Source: Candidimonas humi
GTDB lineage: Bacteria > Pseudomonadota > Gammaproteobacteria > Burkholderiales > Burkholderiaceae_B
DNA: 64,000 nucleotides
Direction of reading: 5' to 3'
Assembly: GCF_019166065.1 (NCBI RefSeq)
Contig: NZ_JAHTBN010000010.1
Location: 1-64,000, forward strand
Position numbers and translations under genes: made by a program
Notes under the pieces: generated by a model
Database searches by the model: none
What the model was told of the DNA's origin: nothing
Seen by the model: the letters and a program-made list of their open reading frames with translations, nothing else
Shown here: positions 1-8,109 of the stretch, piece after piece
Layout: every line of letters starts with the position of its first letter
Numbering within the stretch: the first letter of the stretch is position 1

Positions 1-125
1 GCTTGGCTTGGCTTGGCTTGGCTTGGCTTGGCTTGGCTTGGCTTGGCTTGGCTTGGCTTGGCTTGGCTTGGCTTGGCTTGGCTTGGCTTGGCTTGGCTTG
101 GCTTGGCTTGGCTTGGCTTGGCTTG
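1..125. repeat. (GCTTG)25 pentanucleotide microsatellite
   Basis: Twenty-five uninterrupted copies of GCTTG fill the window from its first base, so the true array may be longer. Five is not a multiple of three, so a copy-number change would shift any frame read through it. No frame of the array contains a stop on either strand. On the minus strand an ATG at 127-129 runs straight into the array and would encode a QAKPS-type pentapeptide repeat leaving the window to the left. The array may therefore lie in a coding region or be a non-coding spacer. Confidence 0.97.
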
Positions 126-414
126 GCATCAATTATGGCTGAATTTTCACCTTTTTAGTTCTGCATTGCAGAATTATGTAGCCTGGAGACATCATCGATG
201 CTGGCGAGGGCATGTATCTCGCACACCTCATGAGCCTAAAATATTAAATAATATATTTATTAATCAATTATTTATGCAGAAATACGAATACCTTGTCAAA
301 AACGTGCCCCTGATCCAGGCAAGCCCATCTCGCCAGCATCCGTACTGCAAAGCAGAACATTAAACTAAAATAGGCCCAGCCGCTCTTGCATCATTTTTCT
401 TACAGGAACATCTC
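126..414. other. AT-rich intergenic region upstream of the acyl-CoA dehydrogenase
   Basis: No credible gene is visible between the GCTTG array and the dehydrogenase. A strongly AT-rich patch at about 238-290 could hold the promoter for the downstream gene, but no convincing -35/-10 pair was identified. AGGAACATCTC just before 415 provides the ribosome binding site. Confidence 0.5.
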
Positions 415-1569
415 ATGATCCGCGATCCCGAAACCCAGACCCTGCTGGAAGACAGCGTACGACGCTTCGTGCGCGAGGCCCTCGTTCCGCTGGAAGAACA
501 AGTGGCCGAAACCGACCAGATCCCGCAGGAAATCGTGCAGCAAATGAAAGAGCTGGGCCTGTTCGGCCTGTCGCTGCCCGAGGAATACGGCGGCCTGGGC
601 ATCACCATGGAAGAAGAAGTGCGCCTGGCCATGGAACTGGGCCAGACCTCGCCCGCCTTCCGCTCGCTGATCGGCACCAACAATGGCATCGGCTCCCAGG
701 GCATCGTCATCGACGGCACCCCCGAGCAGAAGCAGCGCTACCTGCCGCGGCTGGCCGCGGGCGAGCTGATCGGTTCCTTCGCGCTGACCGAACCCGAGGC
801 CGGCTCCGACGCCGGCTCGCTCAAGACCACGGCCGACAAGGACGGCGACTTCTACGTACTGAACGGCACCAAGCGCTTCATCACCAATGCGCCGCACGCC
901 GGCATCTTCACCGTCATGGCGCGCACTTCGCGCGAGCTCAAGGGCGCCTCGGCGATTTCAGCCTTCATCGTGGAAGCCGGCACGCCCGGCCTGTCGCTGG
1001 GCAAGATCGACAAGAAAATGGGCCAGAAAGGCGCCCATACCTGCGACGTGATCTTCGAGAACTGCAGGGTGCCGGCCGCCAACCTCATCGGCGGCAAGGA
1101 AGGCGTGGGCTTCAAGACCGCCATGAAAGTGCTGGACAAGGGCCGGCTGCATATCGCCGCCGTGGCCACCGGCGCGGCCAAGCGCATGCTGCGCGACGCG
1201 GTCGCCTACGCCAGCCAGCGCAAGCAGTTCGGGCGCCCCATCGCCGACTTCCAACTGGTGCAAGGCATGCTGGCCGACAGCCGCGCCGAAATCTACGCGG
1301 CAGAATGCATGGTGCACGACGCCGCGCGACGGCGCGACGCAGGCGAGAACGTATCCGAACTGGCCTCTTGCTCCAAGTACTTCGCCACCGAAATGTGCTG
1401 CCGCGTGGCGGACCGCGCCGTCCAGGTGCACGGCGGCGCCGGCTACATCTCGGAATACGGCATCGAACGCTTCTACCGCGACGTGCGCCTGTTCCGCCTG
1501 TACGAAGGCACTTCGCAGATCCAGCAAATCATCATCGCCAAGCATCTGTTGAAGGAACAGGGCAACTAA
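415..1569 (+). CDS. Acyl-CoA dehydrogenase
   Basis: A flavoenzyme that would oxidise an acyl-CoA to the 2,3-enoyl-CoA and pass electrons to ETF; cytosolic. The 384 residues match the family length. It shows the substrate/FAD signature FALTEPEAGSDAGS, the C-terminal VQVHGGAGYISEYGIERFYRD block, and YEGTSQIQ near the end with the likely catalytic base Glu364. The ATG has an AGGA ribosome binding site. It is encoded opposite to the neighbouring Bug/LeuCD operon and carries none of that cluster's palindromes upstream, so co-regulation is not shown. Substrate chain length cannot be read from sequence; short or branched chain is plausible from the context. Confidence 0.93.
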   Translation: MIRDPETQTLLEDSVRRFVREALVPLEEQVAETDQIPQEIVQQMKELGLFGLSLPEEYGGLGITMEEEVRLAMELGQTSPAFRSLIGTNNGIGSQGIVIDGTPEQKQRYLPRLAAGELIGSFALTEPEAGSDAGSLKTTADKDGDFYVLNGTKRFITNAPHAGIFTVMARTSRELKGASAISAFIVEAGTPGLSLGKIDKKMGQKGAHTCDVIFENCRVPAANLIGGKEGVGFKTAMKVLDKGRLHIAAVATGAAKRMLRDAVAYASQRKQFGRPIADFQLVQGMLADSRAEIYAAECMVHDAARRRDAGENVSELASCSKYFATEMCCRVADRAVQVHGGAGYISEYGIERFYRDVRLFRLYEGTSQIQQIIIAKHLLKEQGN

Positions 1570-1605
1570 GAGCAAGGGCGATACAGGACGCCCCATATGC
1601 CGAAA

Positions 1606-1630
1606 GAGGCCCATGCATCGCAGGGGCCTC
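1606..1630. terminator. Candidate hairpin terminator
   Basis: GAGGCCC and GGGCCTC form a perfect 7-bp stem around an 11-nt loop, between the convergent ends of the acyl-CoA dehydrogenase and the Bug receptor. Only a three-T run follows, and that on the minus-strand side, so it is a weak bidirectional candidate. Confidence 0.35.
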
Positions 1631-1781
1631 CGGCAGGCCTGGCGGCCCGGGTCAATCGCGGCGCTTCCAGCGCCTGCTCCCGCGGGCCGGCGCGGACGAC
1701 ACGCGCAATCGCCGAATCGCCGCAGCCATGCATCACGCACCGCCACCGGGCCGGCGAGCCCGGCAAGCGGGCTGCCCCCGT

Positions 1782-2750
1782 TTATTGCTGATGGTACAGG
1801 CCGGCCTTCTGTATCAGCCCGCGCCAGCGCTCGATGTCTTTCCTGACGACCTGGTCCATGTCCTGCCCGCTGCCGGCCACAATGGTGAAGCCCATGGAAC
1901 GCAAGCGCTCGGCGTTCTCGGCCAAGGCCTTCACGATGGCATCGTGCAAGGTCGCCGCAACCCGCGCATCGGCGCCGGCCGGCATATTGAAACCGTACCA
2001 AGTATCCGAATCGTAGCCCTTCAGGCCCTGCTCATCGAAGGTCGGCACATCGGGCAGCATCGGATTGCGCTTGGCGCTGCCGATACCTAACACACGTATC
2101 TTTCCCGAAGACATCATGTTGACGGCCGACACCATAGGTATGTAGATCATCGACACATGGCCGCCCAGCAGATTGTTCATCTCGGCCGATCCGCCCTTGT
2201 AGGGAACATGGGTAGTCTTGATGCCTGCCATTTCATTGAACAGCTCGCCGGCAATATGCAGCGAGCTGCCTATGCCTGCCGACCCGAAACTCAGGGCGTC
2301 CGGATGCGCTTTCGCATAAGCGACGACATCCTGCAGGCTCTTGAATGCCGAACTGCTCTGCACCACCAGCACATCGGGCACCGCTACCGCAATGGTCAAG
2401 GGCGTGAAATCCTTGAGCGGATCGTACGGCAGGCGCTTGTACACAGATGGGTTGACCGACAATATTCCATCCGTGGTCAGCATGAACGTATATCCGTCGG
2501 GCTTCTGCTGCTTCACGTAGTCGGACGCAATGATGCCGCCCGCGCCGGGCTTGTTCTCGACGATCACCGATTGCCCGAGCTGCTTTGAAACCGAGGCCGC
2601 TACCAGGCGCGCCAAGGTGTCGGTGCTGGCCCCCGGCGTATAAGGAACGACGAGTTTGATGGGCTGCGCGGGATAAGTGGCGGCAGCAGCGGAATGGCAC
2701 AGGGCCAGCGCGGGCAAGGCTATCAGGATATTGGCTAGAGTCTTGAGCAT
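1782..2750 (-). CDS. Bug-family (TctC-like) tripartite tricarboxylate periplasmic receptor
   Basis: A periplasmic binding protein of the Bug family; characterised members bind carboxylates or similar small ligands. The start at 2750 is chosen for GGAGACG upstream and a clean signal peptide (MLKTLANILIALPALALCHS, cut near AAA-TYPAQP). Family marks are PIKLVVPYTPGASTD at the start of the mature protein, VIVENKPGAGG, DGYTFMLTTDG, and the HVPYKGGSAEMNNLLGGHV block. Length is 322 residues, normal for the family. It is last in the operon after the leuD-like gene, so it probably delivers the acid handled by the upstream enzymes. No TctA/TctB membrane partner is nearby. The ligand is unknown. Confidence 0.92.
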   Translation of the reverse strand: MLKTLANILIALPALALCHSAAAATYPAQPIKLVVPYTPGASTDTLARLVAASVSKQLGQSVIVENKPGAGGIIASDYVKQQKPDGYTFMLTTDGILSVNPSVYKRLPYDPLKDFTPLTIAVAVPDVLVVQSSSAFKSLQDVVAYAKAHPDALSFGSAGIGSSLHIAGELFNEMAGIKTTHVPYKGGSAEMNNLLGGHVSMIYIPMVSAVNMMSSGKIRVLGIGSAKRNPMLPDVPTFDEQGLKGYDSDTWYGFNMPAGADARVAATLHDAIVKALAENAERLRSMGFTIVAGSGQDMDQVVRKDIERWRGLIQKAGLYHQQ

Positions 2751-2901
2751 TTCGTCTCCATATATTGTGGGGTTGAAGTAGCGGCTTTTCCTGGCCGACG
2801 AGCACACACGGCCGCCACGCCCAAGCCGCAGGCGCGGTCACGAGACCACGGTTCCCGCGGCCACGATAGAAATCAACACGGACAGCTACGGCACGGCCCG
2901 G

Positions 2902-3507
2902 TCACAGCCAGACCCAGGGGCGCTCCTGCCTGTCTTGTTGCTGCCAGGCGCGGATCGCCGTGTCCTGGCGCAATGTCTGCTCGATGTCGTCGAGACCTTC
3001 GAGCAGCGCTTCGCGCCTGCGCGGATCGACTTCGAATGCAATGGCCTGCCCGTGGGGCGCGACGATGCGCTGCGCTTCGAGGTCGATCAGCAACTGCGCG
3101 CCATCCGCGCACTGGCGCGCGAGCAGGTCTATTTCTTCCTGTCTGAGCCTGATGGGCAGCACGCCGTTTTGGAAGCAGTTGTTGAAGAATATGTCGCCGA
3201 AACCGGGGGCCAGCACGCAGCGCACGCCCAGGCCGGCCAGCGCCCAGACGGCGCCTTCGCGCGACGAGCCGCAGCCGAAGTTGCGGCCCGCCAGCAGTAT
3301 GGGCGCGTGCGCGAACGCCTGCTGGTTGAACGGAAAGCCGGGTACCGGACGGCGCTCGCCGTCGTAGCGCAGCGATTCGAAGGCATATTCCCCCAACTGG
3401 TCACGGGCGATAGTGCCGAGCCGTTCGATGCGCACGATGACGTCGGTGTCGATATTGGGCTGCAGCAACGCCGCGGCCGGGCCGCGGACCTGACGAAACT
3501 TATCCAT
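2902..3507 (-). CDS. 3-isopropylmalate dehydratase small subunit-like (LeuD family)
   Basis: Small (swivel) subunit of a two-subunit aconitase-family hydro-lyase, partner of the overlapping leuC-like gene. The 201 residues are the usual LeuD length. Family motifs are PNIDTDVIVR at the N-terminus and LLAGRNFGCGSSREGAVWAL, the substrate-binding loop. The ATG at 3507 overlaps the large-subunit stop by 8 bp, indicating translational coupling. The neighbours are a lyase and a PrpF-type isomerase, with no leuA or leuB. A catabolic hydratase, such as a 2,3-dimethylmaleate or citraconate hydratase, is therefore more likely than leucine synthesis. Confidence 0.9.
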   Translation of the reverse strand: MDKFRQVRGPAAALLQPNIDTDVIVRIERLGTIARDQLGEYAFESLRYDGERRPVPGFPFNQQAFAHAPILLAGRNFGCGSSREGAVWALAGLGVRCVLAPGFGDIFFNNCFQNGVLPIRLRQEEIDLLARQCADGAQLLIDLEAQRIVAPHGQAIAFEVDPRRREALLEGLDDIEQTLRQDTAIRAWQQQDRQERPWVWL

Positions 3508-4909
3508 TCGATGCTCCCGTGGCGCAAGTGATCGCGCCAGCAATGGCCGACGCGGCCACCGTTGCCGGACTGGCCAGATGCGTGCGCACGCCGGGCCCCT
3601 GGCGCCCGACGAAATTCCTGTTGGTGGTGGACAGCACGCGTTCTCCGGGCCCGGCGATTTCGCCGTTGGCCGCCACGCACATGCTGCAGCCGGGCTCGCG
3701 CCATTCGAAGCCGGCCTGAACGAAGACGCGGTCCAGGCCCAGGGCCTGGGCCTCGCGCTTCACCGATTCGGAGCCGGGCACCACCCAGGCATGCACGCCG
3801 CGGGCGACATGCCGGCCGCGCACGATGGCCGCCGCCTCGGCCAGGTCGGACAGCCGGGCATTGGTGCAGGAACCGATGAAGACCCGGTCTATGGGCAAGC
3901 CTTCCAGCCGCGTGCCAGGCCGCAAGCCCATGTAATCCAGCGCCGCGCTCCAGGCCGCACGGCGGCTCGCATCGCCGCAAGCCGCAGGATCGGGAACCGA
4001 ATCGCCCACGGGCAGCACATGTTCGGGACTGGTGCCCCACGTGACCATGGGGCGGACTTGTACGGCATCGATGACTTCCTCTCGGTCGAACACCGCATCG
4101 GCATCGCTATGCAAGGTATGCCAATAAGCCTGCGCCCTTTCCCAATGCTGTTCCCCGGGCGCATAACGGCGCCCGCGCAGATATGCGCTGGTGGTCTCGT
4201 CCGCCGCGACGAAGCCGGCACGGGCTCCCAGCTCTATCGACAGATTGCACAGCGTCATGCGCTGCTCCATCGAAAACTTCGCGACCACATCGCCTGCGTA
4301 CTCCACCGCATAGCCGGTACCGGCGGCCGCCCCCAGGCGCCCGATGGTATAGAGGATCAGGTCCTTGGCCGTCACGCCCGGACGCAGCTTGCCGTCGTAG
4401 CGGATGCGCATGGACTTGGGCTTGCGCTGCAGCAAGGTCTGCGTGGCCAAGGCATGCGCCAGTTCGGAAGTGCCGACGCCGAACGCCAGGGCGCCGAAGG
4501 CGCCGTTGGTGCAGGTGTGGCTGTCGCCGCAGATGAGCGTGAGCCCCGGCTGCACCAGGCCCAGTTCGGGCGCCATCACGTGGACGATGCCGTGCCCTTC
4601 TTCGCCGATGTCGTACAGGCGGATGCCGGCGCTGGCACTGCGATCCTTCAGGCCTTGCCAAAGGCGCCCGCCGGGCGCGTAGGTATACGGGGTACGGCCG
4701 GGCGCCGACGAGACGGCATGATCGGGGGTAGCGAACGCCAGCGATGCGTCGTGCACCGGCAGGTTCCTGGCTGCCAATGCGTTCAGGCTGGCCGTTCCGG
4801 ACAGGTCGTGCAGCAACTGCCGGTCTATGTGCAGCAACACCCAGCCGCCCGGAAACTGCTGCACCACGTGGGAATCCCAGAGTTTGTCGAGCAGGGTGCG
4901 GCCCGCCAT
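3500..4909 (-). CDS. 3-isopropylmalate dehydratase large subunit-like (LeuC family)
   Basis: Catalytic [4Fe-4S] subunit of an aconitase-superfamily hydro-lyase. It has 469 residues, close to the standard 466-470. The cluster ligands are visible as Cys348 in VFIGSCTNAR and Cys408/Cys411 in EPGCSMC. CGDSHTCTNGAFGALAFGVG is the family signature near residue 128. It follows the lyase gene after only 3 bp and overlaps the leuD-like gene by 8 bp. A second leuC-like gene of the same length occurs at 55.4 kb. Operon context argues for a branched dicarboxylate hydratase rather than leucine synthesis; this is inference. Confidence 0.92.
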   Translation of the reverse strand: MAGRTLLDKLWDSHVVQQFPGGWVLLHIDRQLLHDLSGTASLNALAARNLPVHDASLAFATPDHAVSSAPGRTPYTYAPGGRLWQGLKDRSASAGIRLYDIGEEGHGIVHVMAPELGLVQPGLTLICGDSHTCTNGAFGALAFGVGTSELAHALATQTLLQRKPKSMRIRYDGKLRPGVTAKDLILYTIGRLGAAAGTGYAVEYAGDVVAKFSMEQRMTLCNLSIELGARAGFVAADETTSAYLRGRRYAPGEQHWERAQAYWHTLHSDADAVFDREEVIDAVQVRPMVTWGTSPEHVLPVGDSVPDPAACGDASRRAAWSAALDYMGLRPGTRLEGLPIDRVFIGSCTNARLSDLAEAAAIVRGRHVARGVHAWVVPGSESVKREAQALGLDRVFVQAGFEWREPGCSMCVAANGEIAGPGERVLSTTNRNFVGRQGPGVRTHLASPATVAASAIAGAITCATGASNG

Positions 4910-4912
4910 GGT

Positions 4913-5818
4913 TCAGCCCTCCCGCCGGCCTGCGCCCGCTGCCGGCGCGGATGCGCCCGGCTCGCGAAAGCGCGTGCGCAGTTCGTCCCATTCGTCGGCC
5001 TGGAAGCGGCGAAAGCGATCGCGCAGCGACGCCCCCGATGCCGACGAGGGCGGCCTGCCGGTGCTCTTCAATGCCTGCAGCGCCTGTTCACAGCCTTCTA
5101 TCGCGGCCACGGAAAGCAGGCTGGGCAGGATGGCCAGGCGGTATCCCGCGGCGCGTGCATCGTCCAGCACGATGTCCGGCGTCTTGCCGCCCTTCACGAT
5201 GTTGAGCAGGCATGGGCCATGGACCAACCGGGGCACGGCCCGCAGTTCGTCGTACGACTGCACGGCCTCGACGAACGCCATGTCCGCCCCCGCCGCCAGC
5301 GCCCCATTGGCGCGCCGCACGGCCTCTTCCAGGGTCGAGACGGCGCGCGCATCCGTGCGGGCGATGATCACGAACGCCGGGTCGCGCCGTGCCGCAGCCG
5401 CGGCGCGGATCTTCGCCACATACTCTTCGCAGGGAATGATCTCCTTGCCGTCCAGGTGCCCGCAACGCTTGGGCGCGACCTGATCTTCTATATGTATGCC
5501 GGCAACGCCGCGCGCCTCGTACTCGCGCACCGTGCGCGTCACGTTCAGCTCGTTGCCGTATCCCGTGTCGGCGTCCGCGATCACAGGGATGCCTACCGAG
5601 CGCGCCAGGATGCCGGCGGCCTCCACCATCTCCGTCATGGTCAGCAGTCCGTAATCGGGATAGCCGCGCGCCGCCGAGGTTCCCGCCCCCGTCATGTATA
5701 CGGCGGGAAAGCCGGCCTGCTCGACCAGCCGGGCGGTGAGCCCATCGTAGGCGCCCGGCGCGACGATCATGTCGTGGCCCTGCATCATTTCACGTAGCCG
5801 CTTGGCATTCGCACTCAT
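4913..5818 (-). CDS. Isocitrate lyase/PEP mutase superfamily C-C lyase (2,3-dimethylmalate or methylisocitrate lyase-like)
   Basis: A 301-residue Mg-dependent lyase predicted to split a 2-hydroxy branched dicarboxylate into pyruvate or oxaloacetate plus an acid. The metal-binding ADADTGYG lies near residues 81-88, and the active-site loop PKRCGHLDGKE carries the catalytic Cys119 of true lyases, so it is not a PEP mutase. The start at 5818 has GGAGAATC upstream. It lies between the PrpF-like isomerase and the leuCD-like hydratase. That order matches dimethylmalate lyase following DmdAB; methylisocitrate lyase is the alternative. The C-terminal tail is Arg/Ala rich. Confidence 0.88.
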   Translation of the reverse strand: MSANAKRLREMMQGHDMIVAPGAYDGLTARLVEQAGFPAVYMTGAGTSAARGYPDYGLLTMTEMVEAAGILARSVGIPVIADADTGYGNELNVTRTVREYEARGVAGIHIEDQVAPKRCGHLDGKEIIPCEEYVAKIRAAAAARRDPAFVIIARTDARAVSTLEEAVRRANGALAAGADMAFVEAVQSYDELRAVPRLVHGPCLLNIVKGGKTPDIVLDDARAAGYRLAILPSLLSVAAIEGCEQALQALKSTGRPPSSASGASLRDRFRRFQADEWDELRTRFREPGASAPAAGAGRREG

Positions 5819-5886
5819 CAAAGATTCTCCGTTCGCACTTTGGGTATTCGTATCGCGGTATTCGCATCTGCGCCCGCAGCCCGGCT

Positions 5887-7065
5887 TCAGTCGGCCATCA
5901 GGCCCGCCGGCAGATAGACTTCGCCGCTCATGATGCGGCGCGCGGTGCGCCCGAAGCCGAGCCGGCGATAGCGCAAGGATGCGCCAGCCGTGCCAGGCTC
6001 GGGCTCCACTGCCACCTGCATGACGCCCAGCGGATGGCCGATGCGCAGCGTGCCGCCGCCCATGCTCGCCTGCGCGGCCTCGTGGACTATGCTGCCCTGC
6101 ACGCAGGACATGGCGGCCGTGCACATCGATCCCGTGCCCGCCATGCTTTCGTGGCACTTGTTGTAGAAGACCAGGCGTGCGCGCAGGTCCATGGCGCCGC
6201 GCTCGACCTGCCCGCCGTTCATGTCCGTGTAATCGGCGGGCGCGGCCACCAGCACCACCAGCGGCAGGCTGGGCGAGCGCGTCTCGGCCTCTTCCCATGC
6301 CGTGCAGAATTGCGCCAGCACTGCGGCCCGGCCACGGATTTCCCGCAGCAGCGCGATCAGCCCGGCATCCTCGTTGATCCGCAGCGGCAGTTCGCTGCCT
6401 GTCAGGCCCACGTCGCCGGCCCGGATGAATACACAGGGATTGGCCGCATCGCCCAGGCTTATCTCGATGCTTTGTCCGGAGCCCAGCGTCAAACGGTCGG
6501 TGACGTTGCCGGTGGGCAGCAGGCGCCCCGTCTTGGCGCCCGTGGTCTGGCGGTAGTCCATGAAAATCTCGGCGCCCGTGCCCGGCACGCCGGGGATGGA
6601 AAAATCGCCGCCCACGCGTGCACGGCCGCCCAGCACCGGCACATGCGCAATCAGGATCTTCCGCGTATTGGTATTGAAGATGCGCACTTCGGTGATGGGC
6701 TCGCAGGCCGGCACCAGGCCCGAATCGATGGCGAACGGCCCGACTCCCGACGAGATATTGCCGCAATTGCCCGCGTAGCTCACGACATTGCGATCCGGCA
6801 CGACCTGGGCATAGGTGTAGTCGATATCGGCATCGTCGCGTAGCGAGCGCTTGACGATCGCCACTTTGGACGTGATCAGGCGGGATCCGCCCAGGCCGTT
6901 GATCTGCAGGATGTCGGGGCTGCCCATGACGGCCTGCAGGAAGGCATCGCGGCGCGGCCCTGCAGGAGGAACATCGGCCTCGTGTAAATAAACCCCCTTG
7001 CTGGTGCCGCCGCGCAGGATGGTGCAAGGCACTGGAACTTGTTCGGGCATCGATGCGTCGTTCAT
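5887..7065 (-). CDS. PrpF-family isomerase (methylitaconate isomerase / methylaconitate isomerase-like)
   Basis: A 392-residue member of the PrpF family, which has a diaminopimelate-epimerase-like fold and moves double bonds in unsaturated tricarboxylates and dicarboxylates. The N-terminal CTILRGGTSKGVYLHEAD and SYAGNCGNISSGVGPFAI are hallmark segments, the latter with the conserved Cys-Gly-Asn; MAGTGSMCTAAM follows in the second half. It is the first gene of the operon, with a GntR-type palindrome 89 bp upstream of its ATG and the regulator diverging beyond. Characterised relatives are PrpF (methylcitrate cycle), 4-oxalomesaconate tautomerase and Eubacterium Mii. The downstream genes favour a Mii-like role. 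Confidence 0.88.
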   Translation of the reverse strand: MNDASMPEQVPVPCTILRGGTSKGVYLHEADVPPAGPRRDAFLQAVMGSPDILQINGLGGSRLITSKVAIVKRSLRDDADIDYTYAQVVPDRNVVSYAGNCGNISSGVGPFAIDSGLVPACEPITEVRIFNTNTRKILIAHVPVLGGRARVGGDFSIPGVPGTGAEIFMDYRQTTGAKTGRLLPTGNVTDRLTLGSGQSIEISLGDAANPCVFIRAGDVGLTGSELPLRINEDAGLIALLREIRGRAAVLAQFCTAWEEAETRSPSLPLVVLVAAPADYTDMNGGQVERGAMDLRARLVFYNKCHESMAGTGSMCTAAMSCVQGSIVHEAAQASMGGGTLRIGHPLGVMQVAVEPEPGTAGASLRYRRLGFGRTARRIMSGEVYLPAGLMAD

Positions 7066-7153
7066 GCAAGGTCTCCGTTGAACCTCGGCCGGGCGCTGCG
7101 CAGCCGGCCGGGGATGGGTGCAATTCCTGGCGTTCGCTATATTGTAGCTTAAT

Positions 7154-7166
7154 ATTGTACTACAAT
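7154..7166. promoter_or_regulatory. GntR/FadR-type operator palindrome in the prpF-gntR intergenic region
   Basis: ATTGTACTACAAT is a perfect palindrome around one base and contains TTGTACTACAA, which fits the FadR-subfamily consensus TNGTNNNACNA exactly. A further half site, ATTGTAG, lies at 7141-7147. It sits 89 bp from the prpF-like start and 104 bp from the gntR start, so it could control both. Related sequences occur at 10662-10687 and 12523-12535. Confidence 0.65.
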
Positions 7167-7269
7167 TTTATATGGGAATTTTTGAGGAAAATCGTGTGGG
7201 AGGCTCCTGTCGCGAGCCAACTCCTGTTATTCTTTCGAGGCCACAATGATCAGGATCCCTTCCGCCTAA

Positions 7270-7944
7270 ATGCCTACACCTTCTTCGAGCACCGCCCTGC
7301 CTCGCGGAAACACGGTCGACCACTTGTTCCACCAGTTGAAGAACGCCATCCAGAACGGCCAACTGGCTCCCGGCCAGCGGCTGATCGAGGCCGATCTCAC
7401 CAAGGACTACGGCGTCAGCCGCGGCCCGCTGCGCGAGGCCTTGCGCCGGCTCAGCGCCGAAGGCATCATCGATTTCGTGCCCAACAAGGGCGCCCTCGTC
7501 AAACGCTTCACGCCCAAGGAAATCGTCGACATCTTCCGCATCCGGCAGGCGCTGGAAGGGCTTGCCACACGGCTGGCCACCGAAAACCTCGACGCCGACC
7601 AGCACCGCAAGCACTGGAAGATGCTCGAGCAGTTCGTCAAGGCACTGTCCGACGAAGAATTCGAATTCTCGGAAGAAAACCGTACATTCCACAACATCAT
7701 CCTGGAACTCTGCGACAACGCCCAGTTGCAGACGCTGATCCTGCAGATGCAATTGCCCTTCCTGCGCTACCAGATCCGCAGTTCGCTGGATCGCGCCTAT
7801 GTGCACAGCTCGCGCAAAGAACACGCCGACATCGCCCAGGCGATGCTGGGCCACGACGCCAAGCTGGCCGAAAAACGCATGCAACAGCACCTGGGCAAGG
7901 CGCTAGACCGGCTGATGTCGCTGCGGCCCGACCTGTTTCGCTGA
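7270..7944 (+). CDS. GntR family transcriptional regulator, FadR/FCD subfamily
   Basis: A 224-residue DNA-binding regulator. The winged helix-turn-helix is in about residues 17-85, with LAPGQRLIEADLTKDYGVSR and GPLREALRRLSAEGII. An all-helical FCD effector domain follows, with the characteristic metal/ligand helices (RIRQALEGLATRLA, FHNIILELCDNAQLQTL, HADIAQAMLGHD). It diverges from the prpF-like operon across a 204-bp gap holding a palindrome of its subfamily type, so it most likely controls that operon and itself. Similar palindromes before the MmgE/PrpD and acyl-CoA synthetase genes suggest a wider local regulon. The effector is probably a pathway carboxylate. Confidence 0.92.
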   Translation: MPTPSSSTALPRGNTVDHLFHQLKNAIQNGQLAPGQRLIEADLTKDYGVSRGPLREALRRLSAEGIIDFVPNKGALVKRFTPKEIVDIFRIRQALEGLATRLATENLDADQHRKHWKMLEQFVKALSDEEFEFSEENRTFHNIILELCDNAQLQTLILQMQLPFLRYQIRSSLDRAYVHSSRKEHADIAQAMLGHDAKLAEKRMQQHLGKALDRLMSLRPDLFR

Positions 7945-7956
7945 AGGCGCCGGCAA

Positions 7957-8001
7957 GGGCCCGCACTCGCGGGCGGCCAGCTCGCGGCGCGCGGGCTTTT
8001 T
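7957..8001 (+). terminator. Candidate Rho-independent terminator after gntR
   Basis: GCCCGC-actc-GCGGGC forms a 6-bp hairpin at 7959-7974. A second GCGGGC at 7991-7996 is followed directly by TTTTT (7997-8001) and can pair with the same left arm. This is a typical GC stem plus T tract. It also separates gntR from the convergent Bug gene. Confidence 0.5.
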
Positions 8002-8109
8002 CGAACCCGCGCAACGCAGCGATCGAAACTGCGCAAGGCCGGCGGCACCGGCCAGCTCGGCCCAACACAAGGCTACGCCCGGCTCTCGCCTCTGCCGGGC
8101 ATAGCGGTC

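Noticed and set aside
1-125. CRISPR array
   Set aside because: The repeat is a contiguous 5-bp unit with no spacers; no cas genes are in the window.
13-363. Plus-strand open frame with repeated GLAWL units
   Set aside because: It exists only because the GCTTG array has no stops; the start is a TTG inside the repeat and the remainder shows no family features.
3578-5797. 739-codon plus-strand open frame opposite leuC-like and lyase genes
   Set aside because: Runs antisense across two genes with clear active-site motifs.
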